Positions 60,457-64,000 of a DNA stretch of 64,000 nucleotides are shown piece by piece (position 1 is the first letter of the stretch; each line of letters begins with the position of its first letter). Position numbers and translations under genes: made by a program. The DNA is taken from assembly GCA_937995335.1 (NCBI GenBank), contig CALKIH010000044.1, positions 13,050 to 77,049 on the forward strand, in the 5' to 3' direction. A model generated the notes under the pieces. It searched no databases. It was not told the origin of the DNA and saw only the letters and a program-made list of their open reading frames with translations. The stretch is from UBA2357 sp002344625. Its GTDB lineage: Bacteria; Pseudomonadota; Gammaproteobacteria; Burkholderiales; Rhodocyclaceae.

Positions 60457-61997
60457 ACCGCAATCCAACACTCATCCTGGCAGTCGTCGCCATCGCCGCA
60501 GCGCTGGGTGCCGGCTACTGGGCCGGCGGTCGGCAACCGGCCGGTAGCGGCGAAACGGTCGCCAGCGCCGGTGCGGATGGCGCCGCGCCCGGCGAGCCCG
60601 CCGGCAAGAAGGCACGCAAGATCCTCTACTACCGTAATCCGATGGGTCTGCCCGATACCTCGCCAGAGCCAAAGAAGGACTCGATGGGCATGGATTACAT
60701 CGCGGTCTACGAAGGCGACGAGCCTGACGACAGCGGCGTGGTCAAGGTCAGCCCGGCTCGTGTGCAAACGCTCGGCGTCAAGACGGCCCGTGCCGAAGAA
60801 CGCACACTGGATTCGGCGCTGCGAACCGTGGGCCGCGTGGAAGTTGACGAGCGCAAGATTCACGATGTGGCGCCACGTTTCGAAGGCTGGATCGAACGGC
60901 TGCAGGTGAGTGCCACCGGCGACCCGGTGAGCAAGGGCCAGGCGCTGTTCTCCGTCTATAGCCCTGAGCTGGTCTCAGCCCAAAAGGAGTTGCGCATCGC
61001 CGAAGCGCTGGAAAAAAGCGCCGGGGAAGCGGACCCGGCAGCGCGCGAAGGCGCCCGGCGCCTGGCCGAAGCCGCTCGCGAACGGCTACGCAACTGGAAA
61101 GTCGCCGGGGCAGCAGGTTCGCAGAATGCGCTCGTCACCTTTTCGTCGCCCGCCAACGGCGTAGTGCTGGAAAAGCAAGCGGTCGAGGGAACACGCTTCA
61201 TGGCCGGCACGGTCATCTACCGCATCGCCGACCTGTCCACCGTCTGGGTGATCGCCGACGTCTACGAGCAGGATCTCGCCCAGGTCAAGCTCGGTGCGGC
61301 GGCGCAGGTGATCATCGACGCCTTCCCTGGACACCTTTTCGAAGCCAAGATCACCTACCTCTATCCGACCATCAATGCCGCGACCCGTACCACGCCGGTT
61401 CGGCTCGAACTGAAGAATCATGACAACATGTTGCGTCCGGGGATGTTCGCGCATGTGGAAATCGCCACCGCAGGGAACGCCGCCCGTTTGACGGTACCGC
61501 CATCAGCGGTGATCGACACCGGCGACCGCCAGGTGGTCCTGGTCGTGCTCGGGGAGGGCAAGTACAAGCCACAGCCGGTGAAGATCGGTCTGCGCGGACG
61601 CGACGCGGTCGAAATTCTCGAAGGAATTCAGGCTGGCGACGAAGTGGTTACCGCGGCCAACTTCCTGATCGACGCGGAAAGCAACCTCAAGGCGGCCCTG
61701 TCGACCTTCACCGCGCCAGAAGCGACGAGCATGGCGAAGGCGGCGGTGAAACTCTATCAGGCGCAGGGTTCGATCGACTCACTGGATATCGCGTCGAACA
61801 CCGCATCGGTCACGCACGAGCCGATTCCGGCGCTGCAGTGGCCGGCGATGACCATGGAGTTCGGGCTGGCGAGTCCCGAGGTGGCGAAGGGCGTCCCGCC
61901 AGGTGCGCCGATGCGCTTCGAGTTCGAGGACCGGGGCGATGGCGAGTTCGTGATCACGCGCATCGAGAAGGCCAGCGCCAAGCACGAGGGGCACTGA
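60453..61997 (+). CDS. cusB: CusB-type periplasmic adaptor with C-terminal CusF domain
   Basis: 514 residues from GTG 60453. One N-terminal membrane anchor, a heavy-metal-binding segment (YYRNPMGLPDTSPEPKKDSMGMDY), adaptor hairpin and barrel, then about residue 430-505 a CusF-like domain (PALQWPAMTMEF). Metal handover and pump can thus be linked in one chain. Confidence 0.9.
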   Translation: MNRNPTLILAVVAIAAALGAGYWAGGRQPAGSGETVASAGADGAAPGEPAGKKARKILYYRNPMGLPDTSPEPKKDSMGMDYIAVYEGDEPDDSGVVKVSPARVQTLGVKTARAEERTLDSALRTVGRVEVDERKIHDVAPRFEGWIERLQVSATGDPVSKGQALFSVYSPELVSAQKELRIAEALEKSAGEADPAAREGARRLAEAARERLRNWKVAGAAGSQNALVTFSSPANGVVLEKQAVEGTRFMAGTVIYRIADLSTVWVIADVYEQDLAQVKLGAAAQVIIDAFPGHLFEAKITYLYPTINAATRTTPVRLELKNHDNMLRPGMFAHVEIATAGNAARLTVPPSAVIDTGDRQVVLVVLGEGKYKPQPVKIGLRGRDAVEILEGIQAGDEVVTAANFLIDAESNLKAALSTFTAPEATSMAKAAVKLYQAQGSIDSLDIASNTASVTHEPIPALQWPAMTMEFGLASPEVAKGVPPGAPMRFEFEDRGDGEFVITRIEKASAKHEGH

Positions 61998-61998
61998 G

Positions 61999-64000
61999 AT
62001 GCTCGATCGGCTGATTGAATGGTCGGCGCGCAACGTCTTCCTGGTGCTTCTGGCCACCCTGGCGGTGGTCGCCGGCGGCATCTACGCGGTCAAGAAGACG
62101 CCGCTCGACGCCTTGCCGGACCTCTCCGACGTGCAGGTGATCGTGTTCACGCCCTACGCCGGGCAGGCGCCGAAGGTCGTCGAGGATCAGGTCACCTACC
62201 CGCTGACCACGGCCATGCTGGCAGTGCCGAAAGCCAAGGTGGTGCGTGGTTTCTCGATGTTCGGTGCTTCCTACGTCTATGTGATCTTCGAGGACGGTAC
62301 CGATATCTACTGGGCGCGCTCGCGCGTGCTGGAGTACCTGAGCTCGGTGCAGGGCAATTTGCCGCAGGGTGTCTCGCCGCAGATCGGACCAGACGCCACG
62401 GGCGTCGGCTGGGTCTTCCAGTACGCGCTGACCGGCAGGGATCAATCGCTGGCCGATCTGCGCAGTGTGCAGGACTGGTACGTCCGCTACCAGCTGACCA
62501 AGGCCGGCGGCGTCGCCGAAGTGGCCAGCGTCGGCGGCTTCGTCAAGGAGTACCAGGTCACCGTCGATCCGCACCGCCTGGCCAGCTACGGCATCCCGCT
62601 GGCGCGCCTGTCGCAGGTGATCCGCGAATCGAACCGCGACGTCGGCGGCCGCGTCGTCGAGCTGGCCGAGAAGGAATACATGGTTCGCGGGCTGGGCTAT
62701 CTCAAGGGCGTCGGCGACATCGAGACCCTGGTGCTGAAGAGCGATGGCGGCACGCCGGTGCTGGTGCGCGACGTCGCGCGCGTCGAGATCGTCCCGGCCG
62801 GTCGGCGCGGCATCACCGAGCTCAACGGCGAGGGCGAGGTGGTGTCGGGGATCGTCATGGCCCGTTTCGGCCAAAATGCGCTCGACGTGATCGCCAACGT
62901 CAAGGCCAAGATCGAGGAACTGTTGCCGGGGCTGCCGGAAGGGACCGAGGTCGTTCCGGTCTATGACCGCTCGACGCTGATCCAACGCGCCATCGACAAC
63001 CTGAAATGGACGCTTCTCGAAGAAAGCCTGATCGTCGGCGCCGTCTGCGTGATCTTCCTGATGCACGTGAGGAGCGCGCTGGTCGCCATCCTGACGCTGC
63101 CCATCGGCATCCTGATCGCCTTCATCGCCATGCGCAGCATGGGCATGGGGTCGAACATCATGAGTCTCGGCGGCATCGCCATCGCCATCGGCGCCATGGT
63201 CGACGCCGCGATCGTGATGATCGAGAACGCCCACAAGCGGCTCGAACACCTGCCGCCGCACGCGACGCGGCACGACCGCGCAGCGACCATGATCCGGGCC
63301 TGCAAGGAGGTGGGGCCGGCGCTCTTCTATTCGCTGCTGATCATCACCGTTTCCTTCCTGCCGGTGTTCACTCTCGAAGGACAGGAAGGGCGGTTGTTCA
63401 GCCCACTGGCCTTTACCAAGACCTTCGCCATGGCCGGCGCAGCGATACTCTCGGTGACGCTGGTGCCGGTGCTGATGATGTTCTTCATCCGCGGCCGGAT
63501 CATGCCGGAACAGAAGAACCCGGTGAATCGTTTCCTGATCTGGGTGTACCGGCCGATCATCCAGTGGGTGATGAGCAACAAGATCCTCACCCTGCTGCTG
63601 GCGGGCGTGGTGATGGCGGTCACCGTCGTGCCGGCCAGCCGCATCGGTTCGGAGTTCATGCCGACACTCAACGAAGGCTCCTTGTTCTACATGCCGGCCT
63701 CGCTGCCGGGCATGTCGGTGACCGAAGCCGCGCGCCTGCTGCAGACCACCAACCGCGTGATCAAGACTTTCCCCGAAGTCGAATCGGTCTATGGCAAGGC
63801 CGGCCGCGCTGCCAGCGCCACCGATCCGGCACCGATCGAGATGTTCGAGACGGTGATCAACCTCAAGCCGGAAAAGGAGTGGCGCGCGGGCATGAACGTC
63901 GACAAGCTGGTCGCCGAGATGGACGCTGCGCTGAAATTTCCCGGTGTTGCCAACTCGTGGACGATGCCGATCAAGGCGAGGATCGACATGCTTTCGACCG
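61999..64000 (+). CDS. cusA: CusA-type RND metal efflux pump, 3' part outside window
   Basis: About 667 residues visible of roughly 1040. N-terminal MLDRLIEWSARNVFLVLLA, DALPDLSDVQVIV and the RND helices with GAIAIGAMVDAAIVMIENAHK (monovalent-type CusA subfamily). Start ATG 61999 follows the cusB stop by one base. Frame stays open to the edge. Confidence 0.93.
   Translation, partial: MLDRLIEWSARNVFLVLLATLAVVAGGIYAVKKTPLDALPDLSDVQVIVFTPYAGQAPKVVEDQVTYPLTTAMLAVPKAKVVRGFSMFGASYVYVIFEDGTDIYWARSRVLEYLSSVQGNLPQGVSPQIGPDATGVGWVFQYALTGRDQSLADLRSVQDWYVRYQLTKAGGVAEVASVGGFVKEYQVTVDPHRLASYGIPLARLSQVIRESNRDVGGRVVELAEKEYMVRGLGYLKGVGDIETLVLKSDGGTPVLVRDVARVEIVPAGRRGITELNGEGEVVSGIVMARFGQNALDVIANVKAKIEELLPGLPEGTEVVPVYDRSTLIQRAIDNLKWTLLEESLIVGAVCVIFLMHVRSALVAILTLPIGILIAFIAMRSMGMGSNIMSLGGIAIAIGAMVDAAIVMIENAHKRLEHLPPHATRHDRAATMIRACKEVGPALFYSLLIITVSFLPVFTLEGQEGRLFSPLAFTKTFAMAGAAILSVTLVPVLMMFFIRGRIMPEQKNPVNRFLIWVYRPIIQWVMSNKILTLLLAGVVMAVTVVPASRIGSEFMPTLNEGSLFYMPASLPGMSVTEAARLLQTTNRVIKTFPEVESVYGKAGRAASATDPAPIEMFETVINLKPEKEWRAGMNVDKLVAEMDAALKFPGVANSWTMPIKARIDMLST

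Noticed and set aside
1..64000. tRNA, rRNA or integron features
   Set aside because: No tRNA-like cloverleaf, rRNA segment, integrase or attC-like site was noticed on reading either strand.

Overview
The window is one stretch of a conjugative plasmid, not yet closed at either end (a coupling-protein gene runs off the left edge, a metal-efflux pump gene off the right). The backbone is IncP-1-like, i.e. related to RK2/R751. Gene order, protein lengths, an oriT core very close to that of RK2, and KorB-type operators (TTTAGC-S-GCTAAA) at eight places all support this. The replication iterons, trfA and korA operon are clearly diverged from RK2, so it looks like a divergent member or sister of IncP-1. 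High GC, class I PHA synthase and a Cupriavidus-type copper gene set suggest a betaproteobacterial host; the species cannot be named from the sequence.

Layout. 1-6.1 kb: Tra1 region, traG-traI-traJ leftward, oriT, then traK-traL-traM rightward, and a traO-like gene. 6.4-7.3 kb: kfrA. 7.7-10.6 kb: a two-gene short prokaryotic Argonaute module whose partner carries a SMEK-type N-terminus and an APAZ-like C-terminus. 10.8-11.2 kb: oriV with nine iterons and two DnaA-box-like sites. 11.2-14.8 kb, leftward: trfA, korB, incC, korA and kleE. 15.2-27.4 kb: trbA and a complete trbB-trbN mating-pair-formation operon. 27.4-30.4 kb: a restriction-modification cassette (BglII-like endonuclease plus MT-A70 methylase) between two imperfect ~140-bp direct repeats that include the 3' end of trbN.

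30.5-64 kb is a copper/heavy-metal island. It holds two leftward cytochrome c genes, a CopR/CopS two-component system, a MerR-family regulator, an HD-GYP/DUF2933/ICMT/cytochrome operon, a beta-propeller protein, small YHS proteins, LemA plus an M48 protease, a P1B copper ATPase, a flavoprotein, DsbC, a phospholipase D-type enzyme, a PhaC-Rieske-FabI group, CzcE, CopK, CusF and CusCBA. A zone of IS and gene debris (42.9-43.9 kb) and a 250-bp duplicated segment show that the island was assembled in pieces.

Regulation visible in the sequence. KorB sites, one KorA-like site and TrbA-type sites (CGATATATCG and variants) control the backbone. In the island, a TKAC-N6-GTAA dyad recurs at copR, dsbC, czcE and cusF, and a MerR-type promoter with a 19-bp spacer precedes both the copper ATPase and phaC. 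The most unusual items are the SMEK/Argonaute module, the MerR-type promoter on phaC, the recombination-flanked R-M cassette, and an incC long-form reading frame closed by a stop codon directly before the short-form start.
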